Below are positions 1 through 8,609 of a stretch of 64,000 nt of DNA, one piece after another. Made by a program: the position numbers and the translations under genes. The notes under the pieces were generated by a model. That model did not search any database. It was not told the origin of the DNA and saw only the letters and a list, made by a program, of their open reading frames with translations. Source of the DNA: Fibrobacterota bacterium (GTDB lineage: Bacteria > Fibrobacterota > Fibrobacteria > UBA11236). Within the stretch, counting starts at the first letter, position 1. Every line of letters begins with the position of its first letter. Location of the stretch: NCBI GenBank assembly GCA_028287505.1, contig JAQBPN010000093.1:1-64000 (forward strand). Direction: 5' to 3'.

Positions 1-54
1 GCAATCTTTTAATTTAAGCCTAGCCCCGCGCATGGGGCCGAAAGGCGGGCGCCT

Positions 55-801
55 ATGGATAGCCTCACCCATACCATTCTGGTGGTGGATGATGAAGCGC
101 ACATCCGCGACTTCGCCCGCCACGTCCTGGAAAACCAGGGGTATAGCGTGCTCACCGCCAAGAACGGCGTGGAGGCCCTTCTCCTAGGCGAACATCATCC
201 CGGACCCATCCGCGCCTTGATCACCGATCTCAACATGCCTCCCTATATGGGAGGGTGCGAGCTGGCTCAGGGAATGCGGCGCATGCGTCCGGGCCTGGCA
301 GTCCTGTACATTTCCGGTTACCCCGCGGATGCGATGGTGCAGAGCGAAGTGCTCGAGGAGAAGGCGGATTTCCTGGCCAAGCCCTTTACCCCGGAAACCC
401 TGGTCCGCAGGCTGAAAGCCTTGATCCGCCGCCAGGCGCCCGCGGCCATGGCCGCGCCGCGGAAAAACGATCGCGCCATCCTGCTGCTGGTTCCCGAGGG
501 AAATCTGCGGAGCGGCATCGCTTCGCTCTTGCGCGTCGAAGGCCTGCAGGTCCTGGAGTCGCGCAATTTCCCGGAAGCCCTGATGATCTGCCAATGGCAT
601 GTCGGGTACATCGGATTGCTGCTGGCGGACCGCGACACCTTGGCCCGCCTGCCGTTGGAACTGACGGAGCGGCTGGGCCAGATGCGGCCGGAGATGCGCA
701 TCCTCTGCGCGGCGGCGGTTTCCTGGGCGGGAGAGCCCGACGAAGAGCGCATGCGCCGGGTCCTTGAGGAATGGGGATTGGAATTGACCGGCGGGGAATG
801 A
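55..801 (+). CDS. Response regulator with REC domain and degenerate second receiver-like half
   Basis: 248 aa. Residues 6-125 form a CheY-like receiver: acidic pair D12/D13, phospho-acceptor D58 in the TDLNMPP stretch, and the K109-P-F motif. Residues 140-245 again look receiver-like (ILLLVPEGNLRSG start) but the acidic pair and acceptor Asp are not recognisable, so the second half is probably a non-phosphorylated receiver. There is no DNA-binding domain, so output is likely by protein contact. No kinase gene lies beside it here. Start ATG 55; RBS weak. Confidence 0.85.
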   Translation: MDSLTHTILVVDDEAHIRDFARHVLENQGYSVLTAKNGVEALLLGEHHPGPIRALITDLNMPPYMGGCELAQGMRRMRPGLAVLYISGYPADAMVQSEVLEEKADFLAKPFTPETLVRRLKALIRRQAPAAMAAPRKNDRAILLLVPEGNLRSGIASLLRVEGLQVLESRNFPEALMICQWHVGYIGLLLADRDTLARLPLELTERLGQMRPEMRILCAAAVSWAGEPDEERMRRVLEEWGLELTGGE

Positions 802-807
802 ACCCGG

Positions 808-1077
808 TCAGCGCACGTGGAACCCCTGGAAGCCCTTGACCTCGCCGGTGGAGGCCTTGACGGCGTCCACATGCGAATGCGGCGGACCCTGGCGGCACCA
901 CTGCAGGAATTCATCCAGGCTTTCACGGACGCCTTCGGCCTCGGCGTAGACCGATCCGTCCTCTTCATTGCGGACGAAGCCGTGCAGACCCAGCCGGTTG
1001 GCTTCCGCCCGCGCGGAGGCGCGGAAGAAAACCCCCTGGACCCGGCCCGAGACGCGGATATCGTAGTGCAGTAACAT
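808..1077 (-). CDS. acyP: Acylphosphatase
   Basis: 89 aa from ATG 1077; a TTG four codons upstream (1089) is possible but lacks a good RBS. It hydrolyses carboxyl-phosphate bonds of acyl phosphates in the cytoplasm. The family signature GRVQGVFFR with catalytic R19 and the GFVRNEEDG block with catalytic N37 are both present, and length is normal for the family. It converges on the response regulator (6 bp between stops) and is divergent from the esterase at 1129. Confidence 0.93.
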   Translation of the reverse strand: MLLHYDIRVSGRVQGVFFRASARAEANRLGLHGFVRNEEDGSVYAEAEGVRESLDEFLQWCRQGPPHSHVDAVKASTGEVKGFQGFHVR

Positions 1078-1128
1078 GGCAGGTACCAAAATAGATAGCC
1101 GTCGCTTAACTTCCTAGATTTCCGGGGC

Positions 1129-2583
1129 ATGACTGAAGCCGATAAGCCATGGGGCGCGTTCATCGAAAACGGACCGGGCGATTGGCAGGTTCTGCAACAG
1201 GATGCGGACGGCTACGCGCGCCTGCGGGCCTCGGGCCGCTGGGCTCCCAAGGAATCGATGGGCCTGCTGGGCGCTTCGGGCGGAACCGTGGAGTTGCGCT
1301 TGGTGCGGGAGGATTCCGGCGCGCCCGTAAGCGGGGATCTGGATTGGCGCGGGGCCGCCACGGGAGCCGATGGTGGCTGGAACGGGGAGTTGTATCCGGT
1401 TCCCGCGGGCGGACCGTATCGATTGGAGACGCGCTTCAATCCCAAGGGAAACAAGCTGGGCGAGTGGTCGCTCCGCGGGGACACGAGGCATTTCCTGGGA
1501 GTGGGGGATCTGTGGATCATCGCCGGGCAGAGCAACGCCAGCGGCTACGGGCGCGGCCCCTATGACGATGCCCCGGAACTGGGCCTGCACATGTTGCGGC
1601 ACAACGGGACCTGGGCGCTGGCGGCCCATCCCCTCAGCGACGCCACCGCTTCCGTCTTCCCGGCCTCCCGGGAGACCTACAACACCGGCCATTCTCCCTT
1701 TCTGCATTTCGCGCGCGCCCTGAAACGCGAGCTGGGCCATCCCATCGCATTGCTGCCTGCCGCCCTGGGCGGATCGCCCCTTGAGGCCTGGCATCCCGGA
1801 ACGGGTCCGCTCTTCGCCAATCTGAAAGCCATGGTGGCCAAGGCCGGGGGAAGGGTCAAAGGCATGATCTGGTATCAGGGGGAAACCGATACGGAGCCGG
1901 GGAAAGCCCACGACTATCTGGAACGGTTCCTGGCGTCCGCGGCCGGTTGGCGGGAGGGATTGGGCCATGCGGAACTTCCCATCCTCACGGTGCAGCTTGC
2001 GCGTTACCGGTCCGAAAAGCCGGGCGGCGAGGATCGGGAATGGTCCCAGGTCCGCGAGGCCCAGCGCCAAGCGGCCTTGAGGGACGCCCGCATCTGCGTA
2101 ACGCCTGCGCTGGATCTGCCTTTGGACGATACCATCCATATCGGGACTTCCGGGAACATGACCTTGGGCGCGAGGCTGGCGCGGTGCGCCCTGGGCGCCG
2201 TTTACGGATCGGTTCCGGAAATCCGCGGCGCCCTGCCGGAGGGACGCGCCGGTACTCCCTTGGAATGGAAGGCTCCGGATCTTATCGAGGCGGCCTTGGA
2301 AGGCGGGCACGTGGTGCGCTTGCGCTTCGCTCCCGTGTTGAGCCGCCTGGAATCGCACGATCCCAAGGCGATGCCGTTCCGGGTGGAAGACGACGACGGT
2401 TTCGTCCCCGTGGAAAAAGCCATTTATTTCCATCGCGATTCGGTCAAGCTGTTCCTGGCAAAGGCGCCGCGGGGATCGGTGCGGGTGAGTTGCGGCTACG
2501 GGGAAAACCCGGATACCCTGCCCATGGACGTGGAACGGCAGATGCCCGTGCTGGCATTCCATGGGATTCCCGCGCCGGCCTGA
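1129..2583 (+). CDS. SASA-family carbohydrate esterase (sialate O-acetylesterase-like)
   Basis: 484 aa. The SGNH-like SASA domain is visible: block GQSN with nucleophile S135, a GGSPLEAW block, WYQGETD, and a later D-x-x-H (DDTIHIG) that supplies the catalytic Asp/His. Residues 1-120 and about 370-480 look like beta-rich flanking domains. These enzymes remove acetyl groups from sialic acid or plant polysaccharides. No convincing signal peptide is seen, so either it is cytoplasmic or the true start is uncertain; substrate cannot be told from sequence. In a Fibrobacterota genome a hemicellulose acetyl-ester target is plausible (inference). Confidence 0.8.
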   Translation: MTEADKPWGAFIENGPGDWQVLQQDADGYARLRASGRWAPKESMGLLGASGGTVELRLVREDSGAPVSGDLDWRGAATGADGGWNGELYPVPAGGPYRLETRFNPKGNKLGEWSLRGDTRHFLGVGDLWIIAGQSNASGYGRGPYDDAPELGLHMLRHNGTWALAAHPLSDATASVFPASRETYNTGHSPFLHFARALKRELGHPIALLPAALGGSPLEAWHPGTGPLFANLKAMVAKAGGRVKGMIWYQGETDTEPGKAHDYLERFLASAAGWREGLGHAELPILTVQLARYRSEKPGGEDREWSQVREAQRQAALRDARICVTPALDLPLDDTIHIGTSGNMTLGARLARCALGAVYGSVPEIRGALPEGRAGTPLEWKAPDLIEAALEGGHVVRLRFAPVLSRLESHDPKAMPFRVEDDDGFVPVEKAIYFHRDSVKLFLAKAPRGSVRVSCGYGENPDTLPMDVERQMPVLAFHGIPAPA

Positions 2584-2641
2584 TTCCGCTTGCCTGTTTG
2601 TCTGAGTTGAAGAATATTCCCGAGTATAAAGGCGGTATGCG

Positions 2642-4210
2642 ATGAAATGTCTCCCGGTAGGTTCCAGGATCCCCTTCTTCTCCGGACTGGCCGCGGCCGC
2701 CCTGCTCGGTCTGTGGGGCCGGCCCGTTTCAGCCGCCAAGGGCGACGTCCCCTCCGCCAAGGAAGAGTTGGCCGCGCGTATGGCCAGCGAAAGGAAAACC
2801 GTCGATCTTACCGTGTACAATGGCGGCACCTCGCTGGTGCGCGAGGAGAGGACCATCGGCCTGGCCAAAGGCGCCAACCGTGTGCAGGTGCCGGACATTC
2901 CCGCCACCATCGATCCCACCTCCCTGCATTTTTCCAGCCTGACCGATCCCGCGGGAGTGCGCGTGCTGGAACAGAACTACCAATACGATCTGGTGAACCA
3001 GGCCAAGCTGTTGGAAAAGTACCTGGGCCGACCGGTGGAGTTCCTGCGCCTGGATCCGGAAAAGAAAAAGGAATACACCGTAACCGGCAGGATCCTGGCG
3101 GTGGGCGGCAACCCGGAGCGGTACGGTGGAGAGAACGGAGAGGGCGGCGCCGCCAACCCGGGACTGGTGGCCGAGATTGGCGGCAAGATCGAATTGAATC
3201 CCGCGGGCCGCCTGGTGCTGCCGAGCCTGCCGGAAGGGTTGATCCTGAAACCGCAGCTGGAATGGATGCTGACATCCGCCAAGGAAGGCGAACAGCGCGC
3301 CGAGATCAGCTACCTGGCCGGCAGCATTTCCTGGAGCTGCGATTACGTGGCCCTGCTCAACAAGACCGACGACCGGCTCGATCTGACGGGATGGGTCACC
3401 TTGGTGAACAATTCAGGGACCGGATTCAGGAACGCGGGCCTCAAACTGGTCGCCGGAGACGTGAATATCGTGAGGCCGGAATACGATCAAAGCGCCAGAT
3501 TGCGCAGTATGACGAAAATGGCCTCGGCGCCGGCGCCGCAATTCCAGCAGAGGGATTTGTTCGAATACAAGATTTACAGCCTGCAGCGGCGTACGGACGT
3601 GGCCAATAACGAGAGCAAGCAGATTGAACTCGTATCCGCCGTGAACGCGGCGGCGCACAAGCTTCTCATCTATGACGGCATGGATCAAAGTTGGCGCTAT
3701 TGGGTCAACAGTCCCGACTATCGGAGCCAGCAGAATCTGGGGGAGCAGGGAAATCCCAAAGTGGGCGTCTACGTGACCTTCCGCAACGATGAAAAGTCCG
3801 GTCTGGGCATGCCCCTGCCCAAGGGAAAGGTGCGGGTCTACAAGAAGGACGAGGACGGCCGCGAGCAGTTCGTAGGCGAGGACCAGGTGGACCACACTCC
3901 CAAGGACGAGGAGATCCGCCTGTACCTGGGAAATGCTTTCGACGTGGTGGGCCAGCGCGCGCAAACGGACTTCCGCAGCCTGTCCGCGGGCCATGTGGTC
4001 GAGGAAAGCTTCGAAATCAAAGTGCGCAATCACAAGAAGTCCGAAGCCGAGGTGATGGTATACGAACACCCCTGGCGTTGGAGCCAATGGGAGATGGTGA
4101 AGTCCAGCGTCCCATTCGAGAAGGTGGATCAAACCACCATCCGCTTCCCCCTGAAGCTGGCCCAGGACAAGGAAAAGATCGTGACCTACACTATCCGCTA
4201 CACCTGGTGA
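2642..4210 (+). CDS. Secreted DUF4139 domain protein
   Basis: 522 aa with an N-terminal signal peptide (hydrophobic core around residues 14-28, cleavage near VSA-AKG). The start YNGGTSLVREERTI and the beta-rich remainder ending in IVTYTIRYTW match the DUF4139 family of periplasmic or surface proteins of unknown function. Start ATG 2642 has an AAGGCGG-like RBS. It follows the esterase by 58 bp and may be co-transcribed. Confidence 0.75.
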   Translation: MKCLPVGSRIPFFSGLAAAALLGLWGRPVSAAKGDVPSAKEELAARMASERKTVDLTVYNGGTSLVREERTIGLAKGANRVQVPDIPATIDPTSLHFSSLTDPAGVRVLEQNYQYDLVNQAKLLEKYLGRPVEFLRLDPEKKKEYTVTGRILAVGGNPERYGGENGEGGAANPGLVAEIGGKIELNPAGRLVLPSLPEGLILKPQLEWMLTSAKEGEQRAEISYLAGSISWSCDYVALLNKTDDRLDLTGWVTLVNNSGTGFRNAGLKLVAGDVNIVRPEYDQSARLRSMTKMASAPAPQFQQRDLFEYKIYSLQRRTDVANNESKQIELVSAVNAAAHKLLIYDGMDQSWRYWVNSPDYRSQQNLGEQGNPKVGVYVTFRNDEKSGLGMPLPKGKVRVYKKDEDGREQFVGEDQVDHTPKDEEIRLYLGNAFDVVGQRAQTDFRSLSAGHVVEESFEIKVRNHKKSEAEVMVYEHPWRWSQWEMVKSSVPFEKVDQTTIRFPLKLAQDKEKIVTYTIRYTW

Positions 4211-4410
4211 AAACTCCATGAAGCCGTCGTTACGGTGACGTCCCGGTAACCTTCCGGTCTCCCCTCCGGGGACCTCATGGGCTGAAAACCCCTGGCCACG
4301 GGGCCTCCAGGCCGCCTTCGAAATCAGGGGGAATTGCGGGGACGGCTTCCGCGGCCCCTTAAACGGGCCCCCGAGTTCCGCTGGTTCCCCAAAATACCGC
4401 TTCACAAAGC

Positions 4411-4440
4411 TTGCGGACTTTCCGCGGAATGCGGTATTCT
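4411..4440 (+). promoter_or_regulatory. Candidate sigma70-type promoter for the PEBP gene
   Basis: TTGCGG at 4411-4416 and TATTCT at 4435-4440 are separated by 18 bp and lie about 40 bp before the ATG at 4479. The rest of 4211-4410 holds only GC-rich short inverted repeats and no gene that I can support. Confidence 0.4.
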
Positions 4441-4478
4441 AAGTATGCGCTCTTTGCCGAACAAGCACTGGAGGGGAC

Positions 4479-5069
4479 ATGAAACCGTCCGCCTTTTTCG
4501 TTTGCCTGATTGGACTGGCTCCCGCGGCATGGCCGTACGGAGACCGCTCGCACGACCCCATCTTCGGTAAATCCTGGGGCCTGCAAATCTACAGTCCCGC
4601 CTTTCTGGAAAACGGTTACATCCCCGGCAAATACACCTGCGACGGTGAGAACATAAGCCCGCCCCTGCATATCAAGGGCGTTACCAACAAGACGCTGAGC
4701 CTGGTGCTGATCATGGAGGACCCGGATGCCCTGGTGGGCGATTGGGTGCATTGGACCGTGTGGAACATGGATGCCAAAACCCGCGTCATCAGCGAAAACA
4801 GCATTCCGGACGGATCCGTGGAAGGCGATACGGATTACGAACTGCCGGCCTGGGCCGGGCCTTGTCCCCGCTGGGGCGTGCATCGTTACATCTTCAGGCT
4901 ATATGCCCTGGACATCAAGCTGGCGCTGGCCTCGCGGGCGACCAAGGCCCAGCTGGATGGGGCCATCAAGGGCCACATCCTGGATCGCAGCGAACTGGTG
5001 GGGCTTTACGGCCGCGATCCGGAACGGGCCGCGAACGAGAATTGGATCGAGCGCAAAGTTTCGAATTGA
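4479..5069 (+). CDS. Secreted YbhB/YbcL-type PEBP (Raf kinase inhibitor-like) protein
   Basis: 196 aa with a short signal peptide (cleavage near WPYG). The PEBP fold is clear: FLENGYIPGKYTCDGEN, LVLIMEDPDA with VHWTVWNM, and GVHRYIFRLYAL. Bacterial members are small ligand-binding proteins of uncertain physiological role; this one should be periplasmic. RBS GGAGGGGAC lies just before ATG 4479. Confidence 0.9.
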   Translation: MKPSAFFVCLIGLAPAAWPYGDRSHDPIFGKSWGLQIYSPAFLENGYIPGKYTCDGENISPPLHIKGVTNKTLSLVLIMEDPDALVGDWVHWTVWNMDAKTRVISENSIPDGSVEGDTDYELPAWAGPCPRWGVHRYIFRLYALDIKLALASRATKAQLDGAIKGHILDRSELVGLYGRDPERAANENWIERKVSN

Positions 5070-5102
5070 ACCGGCGGCGAGACGCCGTGGCGCCCGTTTT
5101 CG

Positions 5103-6278
5103 TTACTTGCCTTGCGGCAGCAAAAGCGCGCCTGAACGCGCGAAGATATCCTCGCCCACTCCCAATGCCTTTTTCAATGCGACATCCCGGTCCCAGGGAT
5201 TGGTCTCGCGCGCGGCCGCGCGCAGGCGCGTGAAAGGCGCGCGCCAGGTATAATAGTAAGGCGACACCAGGGCGGTTTCGATCAGGGGGAAATCGGTTCC
5301 GTAGAGGAGGCGGCCTTTCACTTCCTTCCTGGGCAGGATCCGTTTCAGGTATCCCAATTTGTTGACCTGGGTCAGGGAAGAGATGTCCGCATACAGATTG
5401 GGATGGCGCGCCATCATGATGAGGGCCCGTTCCATGTTTTCCTGCTTGTGGCTTTTGCCGGGGGTGCCCACATGGGCTGCGATCACGGTCACGCCCAGGC
5501 TCAGGGGAAGCTCCAGCCGGAAGGGATCGCACAGGCTGTCCTTGGCCGCCAGGAATGAGTTCTCCGTGCCGGTATGCGTCAGCAGCGGCAGGCCCAGTTC
5601 CTTCAGGGCCAGGTAGAAAGGGATGTTCGCGCTGTCGGCGGGATCGATATCCATGATGGAGGGAATCCATTTGACCAGGACCGCTCCTTCGGCCTTGACC
5701 CGCCGCAATTCCTCCACGGCCCCCTTGCGTCCGGGGTTCACGCTGGCGCCGAAATAGAGATTGGCGTGCCTGCGCGCTTCCCCGGCCACGAAGGCATTGG
5801 GGATGTAAAGCTGGGTGCGGATCGTATCGAGCCCGCCCGCCGAGTCCGCCACTCCGTCCATGGCGAGCAGGACCGCTCCGCCCACGGTTTTCGATTCCGC
5901 CAGCTTCGCGGAAATCCGGTCCGGCACCAAGCCGTCTCCCTCGTCCATCAATTCCCGTTCGCTGACGCCGAAGGCTTTCAGATAGATGGGAAACTTGTAG
6001 CTCTCGCGCAGCTGCTTGGAGATGAAGCAGCCGCTGCCTTTTTCCCCGATGCCGGCGGTATGCACGTGGCAGTCCAGATATTTTCCGTTCAGGCCGAATG
6101 GTTTGCCGGCCGTAGCGGGACCGGTTGCAGGGGAGGGCGTGGCCGCGGGTAGTGCCGCCTCGGCCGTGTCCAAAGGGGCCGCCGCCGAGGCTGCCGGGGC
6201 CGGCGAGGCCGCGGAGGCCATCCAGGCGGCCGCAATGAACAGCAACCCGATGCGAATCCGTTTGGGCGTGTGCGCCAT
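5103..6278 (-). CDS. Exported amidohydrolase-family (TIM-barrel metal hydrolase) protein
   Basis: 391 aa from ATG 6278. Residues 1-30 form a signal peptide followed by a Pro/Ala-rich linker. The amidohydrolase_2-like core has the metal motif CHVHT near residue 74, a later LLTHTG histidine, AAHVGTPG and the terminal YGTDFPL aspartate. Substrate unknown. It is the last gene of a minus-strand run whose other members make glycerolipids; the upstream glycosyltransferase stops 14 bp before this start. The reading frame is open upstream of 6278 but that part merely mirrors the glycosyltransferase gene. Confidence 0.8.
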   Translation of the reverse strand: MAHTPKRIRIGLLFIAAAWMASAASPAPAASAAAPLDTAEAALPAATPSPATGPATAGKPFGLNGKYLDCHVHTAGIGEKGSGCFISKQLRESYKFPIYLKAFGVSERELMDEGDGLVPDRISAKLAESKTVGGAVLLAMDGVADSAGGLDTIRTQLYIPNAFVAGEARRHANLYFGASVNPGRKGAVEELRRVKAEGAVLVKWIPSIMDIDPADSANIPFYLALKELGLPLLTHTGTENSFLAAKDSLCDPFRLELPLSLGVTVIAAHVGTPGKSHKQENMERALIMMARHPNLYADISSLTQVNKLGYLKRILPRKEVKGRLLYGTDFPLIETALVSPYYYTWRAPFTRLRAAARETNPWDRDVALKKALGVGEDIFARSGALLLPQGK

Positions 6279-6292
6279 CAGCGGGACCTGCT

Positions 6293-7525
6293 TCACGAGG
6301 AAGAACCGACCTTGGCGCCGGAGGGTCCGGAGCCCCGGGTGGCGGCGGCTTTGGCGGCCGGCTTGGAAGCGGTTCCCGAGGGCGCGCCCAAAACCCGCCG
6401 CAAAACCGTCCCGGCGGCTTTCGGTTTTCCCAAGGCCAGGGCGTTTTCCCGCAGGGCGGCCAGCCGGCGCGGATTGGCGAGCAGATCCTTGACGCGGAAT
6501 TCCAGGCCCGCGGAATCGTACGCCTTGAGGGCCGCTCCGTTTTCCAGGAGATAGTCCGCATTGCGTTCCTCCTGGCCGGGAATGGGATTGACCAGGATCA
6601 TGGGAAGGCCCATGGCCAGGCATTCGGACGAAGTGAGACCGCCGGGTTTGGTGATGGCCAGATCGGCCGCCTTCATGATGCGTTCAATGGTGCGCGTGAA
6701 GCCCATGGGGAAGAGGCGGCCGGGATGGACTTGCGCCAGGCGGTTGAGATCCGCGAGCAGTTTCGCGTTCCGTCCCGCCATGGCGATCAACTGGAAATCG
6801 CCGGGCATGGCCAACAGGCGCGCCGCGGTCTGATCCAGGCCGCCCCCGCCGGTTCCGGCCCCCACGCCGGCCCCTCCGGCCATCAGGGCCAGGACGGGTT
6901 TGGCAGGGTCCAGGCCGAGTTCGCGGGCGCAGGCGGCTTTGTCGAGCCGGGACGAGAAAACCGGCATGATGGGGATACCCGTAACTTGTATGGTACTGGG
7001 GTCGACCCCTTTGTCCGCCATGCGCCACGCCACCTCTTCGCTGGCGGCGAAGTATCCGGCCAGGTGCGAATGGATCCACAGGCGATGGACGTCGAAATCC
7101 GTGACCTGGACCCAGACCGGCAGCTTGAATGCCCCCTTGCGGATTTTCCGGGACAGCAACTGGGCCGGAAGGAAATGCGTGCAGATGACGTGATCGGGAT
7201 TGAGGTCCTTGAGCACCTTCATGAACTTCACGGTATTGAGGCGTTCCAGCGCCTTGCGAAGTCCTTCGGTCTTGGAATACTCGCGCGGGGGCTTATCGGT
7301 CCTGCCGTAGAGATATCCCCAGATTTCCGGATACCGTTCCACCACGTAGAGGAAGGAGTCCGCGTATACCTTGCGGAATACGGCCGGCACCCATTCCATC
7401 AGGTCCAGGTGGATGGCGTTGACGTCCGGGTAGGCTTCCGCGGCCTGGGCCCGCAGGGCTTCGGCCGCGCGGACATGGCCGGCTCCGGCCGATACGCTTA
7501 AGAGAACGAGGCTACGGGCGGGCAC
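6293..7525 (-). CDS. MGDG-synthase / UgtP-like glycosyltransferase (GT28 family)
   Basis: 410 aa. The N-terminus SVSAGAGHVRAAEAL is the hallmark acceptor-side motif of MGDG synthases and processive diacylglycerol glucosyltransferases; the C-terminal half carries the GT-B donor site KPGGLTSSECLAMGLPMI. Such enzymes add galactose or glucose to diacylglycerol at the inner membrane. The last 35 residues are an Ala/Gly/Ser-rich tail not expected in the family. Its neighbours gpsA and the PlsB-like gene supply glycerol-3-phosphate and acylated glycerol, which supports a glycolipid role (inference). Confidence 0.85.
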   Translation of the reverse strand: MPARSLVLLSVSAGAGHVRAAEALRAQAAEAYPDVNAIHLDLMEWVPAVFRKVYADSFLYVVERYPEIWGYLYGRTDKPPREYSKTEGLRKALERLNTVKFMKVLKDLNPDHVICTHFLPAQLLSRKIRKGAFKLPVWVQVTDFDVHRLWIHSHLAGYFAASEEVAWRMADKGVDPSTIQVTGIPIMPVFSSRLDKAACARELGLDPAKPVLALMAGGAGVGAGTGGGGLDQTAARLLAMPGDFQLIAMAGRNAKLLADLNRLAQVHPGRLFPMGFTRTIERIMKAADLAITKPGGLTSSECLAMGLPMILVNPIPGQEERNADYLLENGAALKAYDSAGLEFRVKDLLANPRRLAALRENALALGKPKAAGTVLRRVLGAPSGTASKPAAKAAATRGSGPSGAKVGSSS

Positions 7526-7561
7526 GGAGATCTCCTTTGTCGGCGCTGACGCGCCAGTGGC

Positions 7562-8605
7562 TCAGCCGGGGCTGTTTCCGGGCCCGCCGTTCTGGCCCGC
7601 CCGGTATGCGAATTCGACGTCTTCCATCTGCGGAACGTTCATCAATTGTTTCAGGACCGTGGGAAGGTCCTTGCCTTCGAACAGCAGGGCGTGCAAGCCT
7701 TCCAGGATGTGCATGCGGATCCCGAGTTGGGCCGCCTTCTCCTTGACGATGCGGATGGTGTTGATGCCTTCCGCCACCTCGCCGATCCTGGCCACGGCCT
7801 CTTCCAGGGTCGATCCCTGGCCTATCATCAGGCCCACGCGATAATTGCGCGATAGCGGGGACGTGCAGGTGGTGACCAGATCGCCCACGCCCGCAAGCCC
7901 GAGGAAGGTGAGGGGATTGGATCCCATCTTGTCCGCGAAGCGGCTCATTTCCGCCAGGCCGCGCGTGATCAGCATGCCGATGGTGTTGTCGCCCATCTTG
8001 AGGGAGGCCACCAGGCCCGTGGCGATAGCGTACACGTTCTTGAGAACGCCGCCCAGCTCCACGCCGTACACGTCCGAATTGCTGTAGACCCGGAAGTAGG
8101 GACCGGAGAGGACCTCCTGCACCTTCTGGATCACTTCCTCGTACCGGCTTGCGATCACGGTGCCGCTGGGCTTCTTGGCGGCGATCTCCTTGGCCAGATT
8201 GGGGCCGCTTATGGCGCCGATCTTGAGGCAGCAGGTTTCCTCCCGCAGGATTTCCGTCATCAATTTGAAAGAGTGGGCCTCTATGCCCTTGGTGGTGGAG
8301 ACGAGGATCTGCCCTCCGTCCACCCAGTCGCCCAGCTTGCGGGCGATCTCGCGGAAATGCTGGCTGGGCACGGAAACGATCAGCAGCTTGGAGGAACGGG
8401 CCACTTTTTCCAGATCCCCGGTGGCGGTGATGTTGGCGCTCAGGCGGAGGCCCGGCAGGTACTTCGCGTTCTCGAACGTGGCATTGAAGCGATCCGCCGC
8501 CTCCGCGGTCCGGAACCACTGTAAAACGGGATGTCCCTTGGTGCCTACCATGTCCGCCAAGGCGCTGCCGAAGCTGCCGCCGCCGATGATGCCGATGGTT
8601 TCCAT
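7562..8605 (-). CDS. gpsA: NAD(P)-dependent glycerol-3-phosphate dehydrogenase
   Basis: 347 aa. Reduces dihydroxyacetone phosphate to sn-glycerol-3-phosphate for phospholipid synthesis. The Rossmann loop GIIGGGSFGSAL is at the N-terminus; STTKGIE, SGPNLAKEIA, ELGGVLKNVYAIATG (catalytic Lys) and GLAGVGDLVTTCTSPLSRN are all present. It starts 4 bp downstream of the PlsB-like stop, consistent with one operon. A short Gly/Asn-rich tail is unremarkable. Confidence 0.97.
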   Translation of the reverse strand: METIGIIGGGSFGSALADMVGTKGHPVLQWFRTAEAADRFNATFENAKYLPGLRLSANITATGDLEKVARSSKLLIVSVPSQHFREIARKLGDWVDGGQILVSTTKGIEAHSFKLMTEILREETCCLKIGAISGPNLAKEIAAKKPSGTVIASRYEEVIQKVQEVLSGPYFRVYSNSDVYGVELGGVLKNVYAIATGLVASLKMGDNTIGMLITRGLAEMSRFADKMGSNPLTFLGLAGVGDLVTTCTSPLSRNYRVGLMIGQGSTLEEAVARIGEVAEGINTIRIVKEKAAQLGIRMHILEGLHALLFEGKDLPTVLKQLMNVPQMEDVEFAYRAGQNGGPGNSPG

Positions 8606-8609
8606 GCCC

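Noticed and set aside
1114-2919. 601-codon open frame on the minus strand
   Set aside because: It runs opposite the esterase and DUF4139 genes, both clearly coding on the plus strand.
6279-6623. N-terminal extension of the amidohydrolase frame to 6623
   Set aside because: It lies within the glycosyltransferase gene in another frame; the signal peptide begins at ATG 6278.
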